Positions 43,443 through 49,415 of a DNA stretch of 49,415 bases are shown here, piece by piece; position 1 is the stretch's first letter, and each line of letters starts with the position of its first letter. The stretch is from the IMG/VR virus record IMGVR_UViG_3300025872_000082, positions 1-49,415 of that record; one strand, given 5' to 3'. This stretch comes from a virus. A model generated the notes under the pieces. The model made no database searches, was not told the DNA's origin, and worked only from the letters and a program-made list of their open reading frames with translations. The position numbers and the translations under genes are program-made.

Positions 43443-43503
43443 AGGGACCGGGATTGAGCATGACGCACGGCTAAGCAGATTGCTCTCCCGGTCCCTCCTT
43501 TTT
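43443..43503 (+). terminator. Long hairpin terminator after the primase operon
   Basis: AGGGACCGGGA (43443-43453) pairs perfectly with TCCCGGTCCCT (43486-43496), extended inward by GAGCA/TGCTC across a 2-base bulge, then T5 (43499-43503). A competing upstream arm GGGAGAG (43425-43431) can instead pair with CTCTCCC (43483-43489). The C-terminal codons of the opposing recombinase gene lie inside the hairpin. Confidence 0.8.
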
Positions 43504-44163
43504 GTAGTTAGTTACCACGTACTTAATCGTAGACGCGTACCACTTCTTACCTTGCGCCGTCTGCGTCTCTGTCTTGTTGAGTTTATCGGCAATCTTCCCG
43601 TAGGACATTCCAGCATCGCGCCATTCAAAGATCTGGCTCACGACGTCTGTGGGAAGATTCTGCTTAGGCCCTAGGTCTACTCCCCACTTGAGACCTTTTT
43701 CTCTGCGATCTCGATGAACGTCCTTCTGCCGTTCGGCGATGATGGCACGTTCCATCTCGGCGAGGGCTGACATGATCGTGACGACGAATCTGCCTTGATA
43801 CGAGGAGGTGTCGAGGTTGAGATCGAGCATCACGATTCTCCATCCGTTGGCCCCGGCTCTGTCGATGATCGAGAGGAAGTCCTGGGTTGATCTAGCGAGA
43901 CGGTCGATTCTGGTGACGAACAACGCTTCGGCGTCTCCACGGTCGAGACGATCGAGAGCCTCGCGAAGAACCGGACGACCTTTGATGCTCTTGCCAGACC
44001 GGCCTTCTTCACGAAGAAGCTCTACGTCGTCGTACCCAGACAACGCGGCGGCCCTTTTTAAGTCGCGCTCCTGCGCATCGAGGGACATTCCGTCGTTTAC
44101 CTGCATCGACGTCGAAACTCGGGCGTATAATAAAGCTACCTTACTTTTTGGCCCTGTATCCAC
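43471..44163 (-). CDS. Short serine recombinase
   Basis: This 230-residue protein has a resolvase catalytic domain of 150 residues with Ser17 in LLYARVSTSM and the Arg-rich DRLARSTQDF segment, and the long helix VVTIMSALAEMERAIIAER. This is followed only by a small helix-turn-helix region ending KKWYASTIKYVVTN. The N-terminus resembles that of large serine integrases but the protein is only half as long. The GTG start has AGGAG at 10 bases. It may act as an invertase, resolvase or minimal integrase; no target sites are evident. Confidence 0.85.
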   Translation of the reverse strand: MDTGPKSKVALLYARVSTSMQVNDGMSLDAQERDLKRAAALSGYDDVELLREEGRSGKSIKGRPVLREALDRLDRGDAEALFVTRIDRLARSTQDFLSIIDRAGANGWRIVMLDLNLDTSSYQGRFVVTIMSALAEMERAIIAERQKDVHRDRREKGLKWGVDLGPKQNLPTDVVSQIFEWRDAGMSYGKIADKLNKTETQTAQGKKWYASTIKYVVTNYKKEGPGEQSA

Positions 44164-44190
44164 GGTCTTTGCGCTCCTAGAGGCGGTCTT

Positions 44191-44222
44191 TTGTACAATT
44201 TAAAGTATACAACCTTAAGGTT
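44191..44222 (-). promoter_or_regulatory. Recombinase promoter with palindromic operator
   Basis: On the minus strand TATACT (44209 to 44204) is a good -10. The perfect 12-base palindrome AACCTTAAGGTT (44211-44222) sits just upstream of it. A second, imperfect 22-base palindrome centred on TTTAAA (44191-44212) covers the -10. The rest of the 131-base gap holds nothing else. Confidence 0.5.
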
Positions 44223-44294
44223 AAGGATGTATGAAATACCGTATCACATCAATGGCCACACCCAGGCACTTTGTAGAGTGGATAGATCGCGACG

Positions 44295-44705
44295 TCAGTT
44301 GGCCAGTTTTACCGCTCTGCGCTGGCGGAGGAGTTCAAAGTCCTTCACCTTGGTGTCGCCCATGTACTCCCAGGCGTATCCGCCGGCGATAAGAGCCTCG
44401 TTCACAGACTTGTCCGCTCCGTCAAGATACAGCCAGCCGAGGATTCTGCCGTACTTCTCAGAACTGTCGAGCTTCTCGGTCTTGATGACGATCGACTTCG
44501 CCGAGTCGATGGCCTTCTTGAGGTAGTCCTTGCACTCGAGGCCCAGAACCTTCTCTGCCTTATCTGTCGTCCGTGACTCGGGCGTGTCGATGCCTGCTAG
44601 GCGGACTCGAGACGAGAAAGTGATATCAAACCCTAGATCGATGTCGACGTCGATGGTGTCGCCGTCCACAACCTTGGTTACGCGCTTTACGTGGTACTCG
44701 TACAT
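44295..44705 (-). CDS. Thermonuclease (SNase-like)
   Basis: This 136-residue OB-fold nuclease has VDGDTIDVDIDLG, VRLAGIDTPE with the catalytic Arg, and EKYGRILGWLYL with a second Arg. The length equals staphylococcal nuclease without its signal; no export signal is present, so it acts in the cell, perhaps on host DNA. AGGA precedes ATG by 7 bases. Confidence 0.9.
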   Translation of the reverse strand: MYEYHVKRVTKVVDGDTIDVDIDLGFDITFSSRVRLAGIDTPESRTTDKAEKVLGLECKDYLKKAIDSAKSIVIKTEKLDSSEKYGRILGWLYLDGADKSVNEALIAGGYAWEYMGDTKVKDFELLRQRRAVKLAN

Positions 44706-44737
44706 GATGAAATCCTAATTGGAGTGGCTTAGGTTCA

Positions 44738-44764
44738 TTTTTTCAGCCGCGGTTATTGTAGAAT
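44738..44764 (+). promoter_or_regulatory. TTTTTTCAGCCG element and promoter ahead of the GT8 gene
   Basis: TTTTTTCAGCCG is followed by TATTGT (44754-44759) and TAGAAT (44759-44764), either of which could be the -10. The ATG at 44782 has AGAGGAGG upstream. Confidence 0.5.
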
Positions 44765-44781
44765 AGACAGAGGAGGAAGAG

Positions 44782-45579
44782 ATGGGTGAGAAAAAGGCTA
44801 TCGTGTTCGTGCTCGATGATGGGTACGCGGATAAGGCTCTTCCGGCGATCTTGGACGTGTGGGAGTTTTCGGGGAGGAAGTACCCGGTCTATGTCATGCA
44901 CGGGAACAACCTGAGCCAGAACTCAAAGTTCAGGATAAGAAAACTTGCCGACATCCACAAGATCGACCTACGGTTCTACGACGTAAGTGTAAAAGGCGCG
45001 TTTCTTGAGAATCTTACGACTCGAAATCACGTCTCGATCGTCGCGTACGCAAAACTACTTCTAGGCGAGCTTCTCTGGGAAGGCGTCAACTTCGCCTATT
45101 ATTTCGACGCTGACATTCTTGTTCTTCGAGACCTAACAGAGCTTTTCGCCATCGAGCCAAAGAAGGCGATTGCTGTCGTCGATCACAACGAACCCGAGAA
45201 TCACGTCAGACTTCATGGCACAGAGGGCCGCTATATCAATACTGGGGTGATCGTGGCAAACCTACCGCGATGGAACGCAATCAACGCCGTTGAGATGTTT
45301 AAGAAGGCTATCAAGACTCATGCCGACAAGTTTAAGTACAATGACCAGGACGTGTTCGCTGTCGCGTTTGATGACGAGAACGAAGAGCTGCCGATCGAGT
45401 ACAACTTCATGATGAGCACGAGAGCGAACCCGTACATAGAAAGCTGTGGAGACAAGGACTGGGACCCGAAAAAGATCAGTCCAGCCATTCTTCATTTCCT
45501 CGGACCGGTGAAGCCGTGGTCGGCTAATTCTCACGGGAAGTCACACAAAATGTGGCGAAAGAGAAACAGTTTGATCTAA
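44782..45579 (+). CDS. Family 8 glycosyltransferase
   Basis: This 265-residue GT-A enzyme has the GT8 motifs FAYYFDADILVLRDL (DxD near 108), INTGVIVANL (near 155), YNDQDVFAV and the C-terminal HFLGPVKPW with the second metal-binding His. No membrane segment or signal is present. It may modify host surface polysaccharide, DNA or virion proteins. It is alone behind its own promoter. Confidence 0.88.
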   Translation: MGEKKAIVFVLDDGYADKALPAILDVWEFSGRKYPVYVMHGNNLSQNSKFRIRKLADIHKIDLRFYDVSVKGAFLENLTTRNHVSIVAYAKLLLGELLWEGVNFAYYFDADILVLRDLTELFAIEPKKAIAVVDHNEPENHVRLHGTEGRYINTGVIVANLPRWNAINAVEMFKKAIKTHADKFKYNDQDVFAVAFDDENEELPIEYNFMMSTRANPYIESCGDKDWDPKKISPAILHFLGPVKPWSANSHGKSHKMWRKRNSLI

Positions 45580-45607
45580 TTTTTGACGGTGTACCTAGGC
45601 GTGATGC

Positions 45608-45628
45608 AACTATCTACCGTAGATAGTT
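45608..45628 (+). promoter_or_regulatory. Perfect 9-bp palindrome (operator candidate)
   Basis: AACTATCTA and TAGATAGTT flank CCG. It lies directly before the -35 region of the next promoter, a classic position for a regulator site; it could also be a terminator hairpin for the GT8 gene, but there is no T-run. Confidence 0.5.
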
Positions 45629-45655
45629 ACATTTCCGTAATAAATGTGGTAAGGT
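45627..45655 (+). promoter_or_regulatory. Extended -10 promoter for the lysozyme-like genes
   Basis: TTACAT, 17 bases, then TAAGGT (45650-45655) preceded by TGG. The ACATTTCCG-N6-ATGTG core is shared with the promoter at 14123-14151. TCTAAT at 45655-45660 is an alternative -10. Confidence 0.6.
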
Positions 45656-45704
45656 CTAATTAACAGCCCCCCATACGCTCCCTTTGAGAGGACTGCCCCC
45701 CACC

Positions 45705-46205
45705 ATGAAAATTGTAGGTACCTTTTTACTTTTTACAGGTCTGATGCTTTCAGGTGGCACGGTGCAACTAGCAACGGTGTCTGCACAGAGCGCTCCACCG
45801 ACGCCTCCGATAGATCTTTCGGGAGTCAACTGGACGGACCTCGCTCGTCTAGTTTACGGGCAGTGTGGCGAATACCACGATCTTGCTATCAACGTCGGTT
45901 GGCCGGAAAAAGAGTGGAAGACTCTCAGCCGAGTCATGTATCGCGAGAGTAGATGCAACACAAATTCTTTATATAAGAAAGACCCTAACGGCGGAAGCCG
46001 CGGGCTCATACAAATCAACGGCTATTGGTGTCGCCCAAGCCGGTACAGCAAAGCAGGTTGGCTTCAGGACCAGGGAATCCTCAACTCGTGTGAGGACTTA
46101 TTTAACCCTGAAGTCAACCTTCGTGCCGGACTAGCGATCTTTAACTATAGCAAAGTAAAAAACAAGTGTGGGTGGCGTCCCTGGGCTACCCGTTGCACTA
46201 ACTAG
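45705..46205 (+). CDS. Exported lysozyme/transglycosylase-like protein 1
   Basis: This 166-residue protein starts at ATG 45705; an in-frame TTG 21 bases upstream would spoil the signal. Residues 1-28 form a Sec signal (hydrophobic VGTFLLFTGLMLSGG, cleavage likely after VSA). A goose-lysozyme/SLT-like core follows with Glu81 in MYRESRC, GLIQING and LRAGLAIFNY. Six cysteines suggest disulphides, ending CGWRPWATRC. It would cleave peptidoglycan outside the membrane. Signal-bearing lysozymes need no holin, so this may aid release or act at another stage. Confidence 0.72.
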   Translation: MKIVGTFLLFTGLMLSGGTVQLATVSAQSAPPTPPIDLSGVNWTDLARLVYGQCGEYHDLAINVGWPEKEWKTLSRVMYRESRCNTNSLYKKDPNGGSRGLIQINGYWCRPSRYSKAGWLQDQGILNSCEDLFNPEVNLRAGLAIFNYSKVKNKCGWRPWATRCTN

Positions 46206-46219
46206 AGAACGGAGTAAGC

Positions 46220-46789
46220 ATGTCAACAATTAAAGCGATATTGGTAATTCCTACGCTACTGATAGCTGCAATTCTTGGAGCAGTCAATAACACAGATTCA
46301 TCTACAGAGACAGCGCCCGTACAGCCAGTGCGAGTTGACGCGATAGACTATGCAACGACAACAACGACAACAACGACAACTCTCCCACCCACCACGACAA
46401 CTCTTCCACCAGACCCTGTAGAGCTTGCGTACGACGCAGCTCGACTAGAGGTAATCGCAAACGGCCGATGCGTTGAACTGTTCGACGCAGCGCGCGCAGG
46501 CGGCTGGCCTCCCGAGCTGATGGCGGACGTTCTTGATGAGGCGTGGAAGGAGTCGCGCTGCGATAACACGATCCAGCCTGGTCATCCGCAATACAACGGA
46601 ACAGACCATTGCGCGATGCAGATCAACGCTGCCGTGCATCGCGACTACGTGGCGATGGTGTACGGACCAATGGCCGTTCTTGCTAACGACCCTGTAGCGT
46701 GCTTTGGCTTTGCATGGAAGCTGTACACAGACCTTGACCAAAAAGGTCGCTGTGGCTTCAAGCCATGGACTCGTCCCTGCGACGACTGA
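46220..46789 (+). CDS. Exported lysozyme/transglycosylase-like protein 2
   Basis: This 189-residue paralog of the previous gene lies 14 bases downstream. It has an N-terminal hydrophobic segment (IKAILVIPTLLIAAILGAV), a Thr/Pro linker at about 45-65 coded by a simple repeat, and a core with Glu111 in WKESRC, CAMQIN and a CGFKPWTRPC end. The spacing of active-site and cysteine motifs matches its neighbour but overall identity is low. It is either anchored or secreted. Linker length could vary by slippage. Confidence 0.7.
   Translation: MSTIKAILVIPTLLIAAILGAVNNTDSSTETAPVQPVRVDAIDYATTTTTTTTTLPPTTTTLPPDPVELAYDAARLEVIANGRCVELFDAARAGGWPPELMADVLDEAWKESRCDNTIQPGHPQYNGTDHCAMQINAAVHRDYVAMVYGPMAVLANDPVACFGFAWKLYTDLDQKGRCGFKPWTRPCDD
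46353..46380 (+). repeat. ACAACG-type microsatellite
   Basis: Three copies of a nine-base ACGACAACA unit code the Thr-rich linker of lysozyme-like protein 2. Confidence 0.7.
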
Positions 46790-46812
46790 ACAACTAACGT
46801 AGAAACGAGATA

Positions 46813-46839
46813 GGCCGCGGTCACCTCCGAGCCGCGGCC
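46813..46839. terminator. GC-rich hairpin between convergent units
   Basis: GGCCGCGG (46813-46820) pairs with CCGCGGCC (46832-46839) around an 11-base loop. There is no T-run. It lies just after lysozyme-like gene 2 and before the end of the minus-strand lysis operon, where a bidirectional terminator would be expected. Confidence 0.45.
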
Positions 46840-46884
46840 GTATCCCCCTAAGGTAGCGCTTAGAACTAAGACGCTAGAATTTGA

Positions 46885-46905
46885 TTTTTCAGCCGTCCCT
46901 ATTAG
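46885..46905 (+). promoter_or_regulatory. Orphan TTTTTCAGCCG element
   Basis: TTTTTCAGCCG is followed by TCCC and TATTAG, like the other copies, but on the plus strand it points into the antisense of the lysis operon and no plus-strand gene follows closely. Confidence 0.35.
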
Positions 46906-46950
46906 AGAGTCTCCTTTCGAAGTTACAGCGGATAAATCATTTTCACTGCG

Positions 46951-47139
46951 TCATTTAGACTTAGACTTTTTGCTGCCCTTCTTTTCAAGAGAGACGTGAG
47001 TGCGCAAGGGGTCACCAGGTGCCGTGCGCGTTCTCTTCTTTCCAGCCTTCGTGCCAGGTACAGTCTCGGTCACGCCTGTCAGCGGATTCACTCGAGTGCG
47101 CGAACCGCCGTTGCCACTTGACTTCTTCTGCTTGCCCAT
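46951..47139 (-). CDS. Small basic protein
   Basis: This 62-residue protein is very rich in Lys, Arg, Ser and Gly (MGKQKKSSGNGGSRTRV start, KKGSKKSKSK end). It is probably disordered and nucleic-acid binding. It follows the holin-like gene after 2 bases and closes the lysis operon. Function unknown. Confidence 0.6.
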   Translation of the reverse strand: MGKQKKSSGNGGSRTRVNPLTGVTETVPGTKAGKKRTRTAPGDPLRTHVSLEKKGSKKSKSK

Positions 47140-47141
47140 CG

Positions 47142-47333
47142 TCAGCTTACCTTTCTAGCACGGAACTTTCCGACAGCATGGTCGTTGATGTGGCCGTCGA
47201 TCTTTTCTTCAATTCGACCAAGTGCGTCGACGACCATCGCGTGATCGCGAACGTTTTCCTTGCGACCCTTTTGAACAAGAGCAGCAAGAACACCACCAAC
47301 GGCGGCGATGATAGCGACGATGATCGCTTCCAT
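47142..47333 (-). CDS. Holin-like small membrane protein
   Basis: This 63-residue protein starts at ATG 47333, which overlaps the endolysin TGA. Residues 2-20 are one transmembrane helix (EAIIVAIIAAVGGVLAALV), followed by a basic segment and an amphipathic C-terminal helix. Size, topology and coupling to an endolysin gene fit a single-helix holin or antiholin. Longer upstream starts would overlap the endolysin and add an implausible charged extension. Confidence 0.7.
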   Translation of the reverse strand: MEAIIVAIIAAVGGVLAALVQKGRKENVRDHAMVVDALGRIEEKIDGHINDHAVGKFRARKVS

Positions 47334-48151
47334 CAGCCGAACATCTTCTTCCAGGTGACGGGTCCAACGACACCGTCCCCCTTGAGGCCGTTCGCGTTCT
47401 GCCATGCCTTGACGGCAGCGGCTGTGACGTTGCCAAACTGACCGTCAACGAGGGTTACGCCAACGACAGCCTGCACGAGCTTAACGGCCGCGCCTGTTGA
47501 ACCCTTTTGCACTGGCGAACCGGGGTAGTCAAACTTCATTCCACCGCCGGCGGGCGCAGCGGCTGGCGCTGGCGCAGCGGCTGCCGCGGGAGCGGCAGCA
47601 GGCGCGCCGCTTGGCGTCGAGTCGCCGAGGCAGTACTGCCAGTGCCACGCCTCGAATTCCTTGGAGTTCTTGTCTGCTGTCTGAAGATAGAAACCCCACT
47701 TTGGAGCGTTCGCGCACATCCAGTCGAAGCACGCTCCACCCATACCAGTCAGCTTGCCTCCCTGGTCGTAACCAAGATCGATGGCAAGTCCCCAACCGTG
47801 GTTGGAACCCTTGACTCCTGTAGGATCTGGAGCGGCGCTCGGAGCCTTGCCCTTCTTGAGATACCAGGTCTTGCCCTCGTACTGACGTGTCACGCCGGTA
47901 CCGGTGTCTTCGGTGACGTAGCGATCCATGAACATCTTGAGCTGATCCTCGAAGCCGCGGTAGTCGCCTACGTTCTTCAACTTAAAGCCGGCGGCAAGAG
48001 CCGCGTCATACATCGCGTTGAACTGCTCGGCAACCGGAGCATACATGCGTCCACCGGTCTTGATCTTTGCCAGAACAGAGTCGGGCAACTGCCCGTTCTT
48101 ATACTGCTTCAGCGCGGTTGGCACTACTAGTTTGATGAAAGGCAGACTCAT
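47333..48151 (-). CDS. Endolysin: M15 (VanY-like) peptidase with peptidoglycan-binding domain
   Basis: This 272-residue protein has an N-terminal L-Ala-D-Glu/D-Ala-D-Ala peptidase domain with zinc site SNHGWGLAIDLG (His118, Asp125) and EAWHWQY (Glu167, His170). An Ala/Pro linker (about 180-204) and a C-terminal PG_binding_1 domain (VQKGSTGAAVKLVQAVVG, DGQFGNVTAAAVKAWQ) follow. It lacks an export signal, so it needs the adjacent holin. AGGAG precedes ATG by 9 bases. It cleaves the cross-linking peptide of the host wall at the end of infection. Confidence 0.92.
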   Translation of the reverse strand: MSLPFIKLVVPTALKQYKNGQLPDSVLAKIKTGGRMYAPVAEQFNAMYDAALAAGFKLKNVGDYRGFEDQLKMFMDRYVTEDTGTGVTRQYEGKTWYLKKGKAPSAAPDPTGVKGSNHGWGLAIDLGYDQGGKLTGMGGACFDWMCANAPKWGFYLQTADKNSKEFEAWHWQYCLGDSTPSGAPAAAPAAAAAPAPAAAPAGGGMKFDYPGSPVQKGSTGAAVKLVQAVVGVTLVDGQFGNVTAAAVKAWQNANGLKGDGVVGPVTWKKMFG

Positions 48152-48216
48152 TTGTAGTCGCTCCTATGGAAGGTGGTGAACGGTTAATCAACATCATAAT
48201 CCATGATGAAAACCGT

Positions 48217-48239
48217 CACTTTTCAGCCGCAGTTATTGT
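48217..48239 (+). promoter_or_regulatory. TTTTCAGCCG element ahead of the methyltransferase gene
   Basis: TTTTCAGCCG followed four bases later by TATTGT (48234-48239), matching the site at 44738-44764. The gap 48152-48278 also must hold the minus-strand lysis promoter, which I cannot place with confidence. Confidence 0.45.
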
Positions 48240-48278
48240 TGTGTACGAGGGAGAGGACGAAGAGGATAGGATAGAAAA

Positions 48279-49073
48279 ATGAAAACGGATCCGTACAACG
48301 GGGTACATGAACGTGTGGAGAGTGTGGTTCGGGACGTTCTTCAGGGGGCCGATGAGTACCACAGCGTTCATACCGCGAGATTGGCCAGGACGGCGGATCT
48401 GCTTTTTAGGGAAAACCTAAGTGGAAAGATGCTCGAGATCGGGACAAGCGGATTTATCCCGATGGTCGCCAAACATCTTCTACCAAACCTAGAAATCCAC
48501 GGCACTCGTCTGCGTGATCATTCTGAGCAGACTACAGGAACAAGCGACGTTGAGTTTGCGCTGGGGCGTTACAGCACGACGGTCCGTTGCTACAACGTCG
48601 ACCTCGAGCACTCAATAGTGCCAGTTAAGGACGAGACATTTGACTCGGTTCTGTGTTGCGAGGTTCTTGAGCACATGGAGATCGATCCGATGTTCATGCT
48701 CGCTGAAGTCAACAGAGTTCTCAAGACCGGCGGCACTCTTCTTTTGACAACACCAAACGTCGTAAGTTCTCGAGGGATCACAAAGATGCTCAGCGGTCTT
48801 GAGCCGTACTTCTTTATGCACTATCATCGAAGCCGAGAGTACCATCGTCACAACTATGAGTACTCGGTGACGAGTCTTATAAAAGTTCTAAAGAGCGCTG
48901 GATTCACTCCAAAGGTGTGGACGGAGGATCTTTTTGAAGACGGGTTGACCCAGGCTGTCAACGCGCTGCGAGACGCCGGGTTTGAGATAGAAGACGTCGG
49001 CGATAACATAATCGCGCTAGCGAAGAAAACATCTCCTGTCATAGATCGGTATCCTCTTGGACTCTACGTTTGA
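48279..49073 (+). CDS. Class I SAM-dependent methyltransferase
   Basis: This 264-residue protein has motif I MLEIGTSGFIPMVAKHL (near 49), the acidic motif II region, and CCEVLEHMEIDPMFMLAEVN with VLKTGGTLLLTTPN, as in type 11 methyltransferases. The substrate is not evident; the C-terminal half with FMHYHRSREYHRHNYEYS resembles those acting on sugars or glycolipids. A GH130-like gene follows with a 17-base overlap, which suggests glycan metabolism. GAGG-rich leader before ATG. Confidence 0.8.
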   Translation: MKTDPYNGVHERVESVVRDVLQGADEYHSVHTARLARTADLLFRENLSGKMLEIGTSGFIPMVAKHLLPNLEIHGTRLRDHSEQTTGTSDVEFALGRYSTTVRCYNVDLEHSIVPVKDETFDSVLCCEVLEHMEIDPMFMLAEVNRVLKTGGTLLLTTPNVVSSRGITKMLSGLEPYFFMHYHRSREYHRHNYEYSVTSLIKVLKSAGFTPKVWTEDLFEDGLTQAVNALRDAGFEIEDVGDNIIALAKKTSPVIDRYPLGLYV

Positions 49074-49415
49074 AAAGCTTGGCGGCGAGATTCGCTATCT
49101 AAGAAGATTGGTTGACAAAGAAGACAAGCTTTGGTCTGCGTTCAACCCGTCTATCGGAATCAATCCCTTCAAGGGATACGCGATTACGTTTCGCTCGAGT
49201 AACTATGTTATTCTGCCACACGGCGAACTTAGCGTAACATACGGAGACAAGATTAGAAACAACGTCTGGTTTGCTGAGCTCAGCGACGATCTCGAGCTGC
49301 AGAACCTAAGACCGATCGACTTCTCTAGATGTGGAGTAGATCTGTACCGCGGTGTTGAAGACGCTAAGTTGCTTTGTCGTGACGGCAGGTGGATGTTTAC
49401 CGCCGTCGCTATGGA
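49057..49415 (+). CDS. GH130-like beta-propeller protein (partial, runs off the window)
   Basis: The open frame continues to the window end, at least 119 residues, beginning at TTG 49057 (the only start after an in-frame stop at 49042). It reads MDSTFEKLGGEIRYL, then FNPSIGINPFKGYAITFRSS and GVEDAKLLCRDGRWMFTAVA. The GxED followed by a strand is characteristic of family 130 glycoside phosphorylase-like propellers. With the preceding methyltransferase and upstream GT8 it suggests a glycan-related cluster. Assignment is based on a fragment only. Confidence 0.55.
   Translation, partial: MDSTFEKLGGEIRYLRRLVDKEDKLWSAFNPSIGINPFKGYAITFRSSNYVILPHGELSVTYGDKIRNNVWFAELSDDLELQNLRPIDFSRCGVDLYRGVEDAKLLCRDGRWMFTAVAM

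Noticed and set aside
43425-43489. tRNA-like 7-bp acceptor stem GGGAGAG/CTCTCCC
   Set aside because: Only 65 bases, no T-loop or anticodon arm pattern; better explained by the competing terminator arms.
44191-44222. attP site for the recombinase
   Set aside because: Dyads are present but there is no host or second phage site to compare; kept only as an operator or possible site.

Overview
This window is part of the genome of a tailed double-stranded DNA phage (Caudoviricetes, siphovirus-like tail). There are no rRNA or tRNA genes, genes are packed with ATGA/TGATG-type overlaps, and the gene order is tail tip, replication, fibres, lysis. The host is probably an actinobacterium: there is a WhiB-type iron-sulphur regulator, a MSMEG_6728-like Pyr_excise protein, and actinophage-style tail, Cas4-like nuclease and Sak4-like genes. 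Both window edges cut through genes.

Layout. 1-8365 (+): tail tip, namely a distal tail protein, a very large minor tail protein with an inserted carbohydrate-binding-like domain, two further tip proteins and the first member of a three-copy paralogous family. 8444-25182 (+): DNA metabolism. It holds a nucleotide-kinase/UDG-like fusion, a thymidylate-synthase-family enzyme with an Asp at the base-reading position, two CDA-fold deaminases, family A DNA polymerase, RuvC-like nuclease, SNF2 helicase, Cas4-like nuclease, Sak4-like ATPase and an SSB-like protein. It continues with two GT-B-like glycosyltransferase candidates, an all-alpha NTP pyrophosphohydrolase, small genes, a C5 DNA methyltransferase, a Pyr_excise protein and the WhiB protein. 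25179-40220 (-): one long fibre operon, listed here from its 3' end: a small coiled-coil protein, GT2 glycosyltransferase, prolyl-hydroxylase-like oxygenase, two paralogs of the tail-tip family, three tandem His-rich collar proteins, a 1683-residue collagen-like fibre, two more fibre proteins, then a DUF6378-like protein, metallophosphoesterase and a small HTH-like protein. 40338-43385 (+): primase-polymerase/SF3 helicase and a small partner. 43471-44705 (-): serine recombinase and thermonuclease. 44782-49415: GT8 glycosyltransferase, two exported lysozyme-like proteins, a minus-strand lysis cassette (endolysin, holin-like protein, basic protein), a methyltransferase and the start of a GH130-like gene.

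How the genes may work together. The TS-family enzyme with Asp181, the nucleotide kinase, dCMP deaminase, an NTP pyrophosphohydrolase of the class that contains T4 dCTPase, and two adjacent GT-B-like proteins together resemble a T4-like route to hydroxymethylated and then glycosylated cytosine. No single gene proves this, but it is the leading candidate for an undescribed system here, especially with the unusual kinase-UDG-like fusion. A second candidate is the fibre cassette, where a collagen-like fibre shares an operon with a prolyl-hydroxylase-like enzyme and a glycosyltransferase.

Regulation. Several intergenic regions carry extended -10 promoters (TGnTAnnnT). A recurring TTTTYAGCCG element precedes three separate genes. 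There is a perfect palindrome upstream of the lysozyme-like genes and another upstream of the recombinase, and a strong hairpin terminator after the primase operon.
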